From an uncultured beta proteobacterium (GTDB lineage Bacteria > Pseudomonadota > Gammaproteobacteria > Burkholderiales > Burkholderiaceae_C): a DNA stretch of 5,832 nucleotides. The stretch covers positions 1 through 5,832 of the forward strand of contig CAIWRE010000235.1 in NCBI GenBank assembly GCA_903914985.1, read 5' to 3'. Numbering within the stretch: position 1 is the stretch's first letter; each line of letters starts with the position of its first letter. A program made the position numbers and the translations under genes. Under the pieces are notes generated by a model. That model ran no database searches and was not told the origin of the DNA. It saw only the letters and a program-made list of their open reading frames with translations. Shown here in pieces: positions 5,766 through 5,832 of this stretch.

Positions 5766-5832
5766 ATGGAACTCCGACACCGCGCGCTGGGCGCTTTTAT
5801 GCTGACCGACGCGCAGGAAAAAGCCGCGGAGG
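5766..5832 (+). CDS. Start of a divergent gene, possibly DUF455/ferritin-like protein (truncated by window end)
   Basis: Only 22 codons are visible, beginning MELRHRALGAFMLTDAQEKA, and the frame stays open to the window edge. The 'ELRxxALxAxxxxDxxEKA' look resembles the N-terminus of DUF455 ferritin-like proteins, which I recall near gamma-carbonic-anhydrase and hslO genes in related Burkholderiales. This is memory-based and weak. The ATG is preceded directly by TAGGG, too close for a normal Shine-Dalgarno. An in-frame ATG at codon 12 (5799) is an alternative start but has no better site. It is divergent from the gamma-CA-like gene and probably shares its promoter region. Confidence 0.5.
   Translation, partial: MELRHRALGAFMLTDAQEKAAE

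Overview
This is a housekeeping chromosomal segment of a Gram-negative betaproteobacterium, most likely in the Burkholderiales and plausibly the Comamonadaceae. Three things point there: the pyrG-kdsA-eno-ftsB order, a KdsA of the 'LIAGPC' type whose sequence closely resembles the Burkholderia protein as I remember it, and GC-rich third codon positions. The lineage is inferred from recalled family sequences, not from a search.

Left half (1-4117, + strand). The tightly packed series is the 3' part of pyrG (CTP synthase), kdsA (Kdo-8-phosphate synthase), eno (enolase), ftsB (divisome protein) and a small uncharacterised P-loop protein resembling NadR-type nicotinamide riboside kinases. pyrG and kdsA overlap by ATGA, eno and ftsB are 8 nt apart, and 36 nt containing an inverted repeat separate ftsB from the P-loop gene. 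Enolase makes PEP, KdsA condenses PEP with arabinose 5-phosphate, and CTP from PyrG is later used to activate Kdo as CMP-Kdo, so the first three genes all feed lipopolysaccharide inner-core synthesis. FtsB adds a cell-envelope and division link.

Right half (4126-5719, - strand). hslO (redox-activated chaperone Hsp33) lies downstream of a gamma-carbonic-anhydrase-family gene, with 79 nt between them. hslO converges on the P-loop gene with only 8 nt between stop codons. Beyond the gamma-carbonic-anhydrase gene, a divergent gene starts at 5766 and runs off the window. Its 22 visible residues are suggestive of the DUF455/ferritin-like family. The short divergent spacer holds a 14-bp near-palindrome that contains two back-to-back -10-like hexamers.

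I found no tRNA or rRNA gene, insertion sequence, CRISPR array, attachment site or origin, and no gene-free stretch over 300 nt. I see no convincing new multi-gene system. The least understood parts are the P-loop protein with its C-terminal Cys/His cluster, and the small regulatory-looking structures before it and at the divergent promoter.
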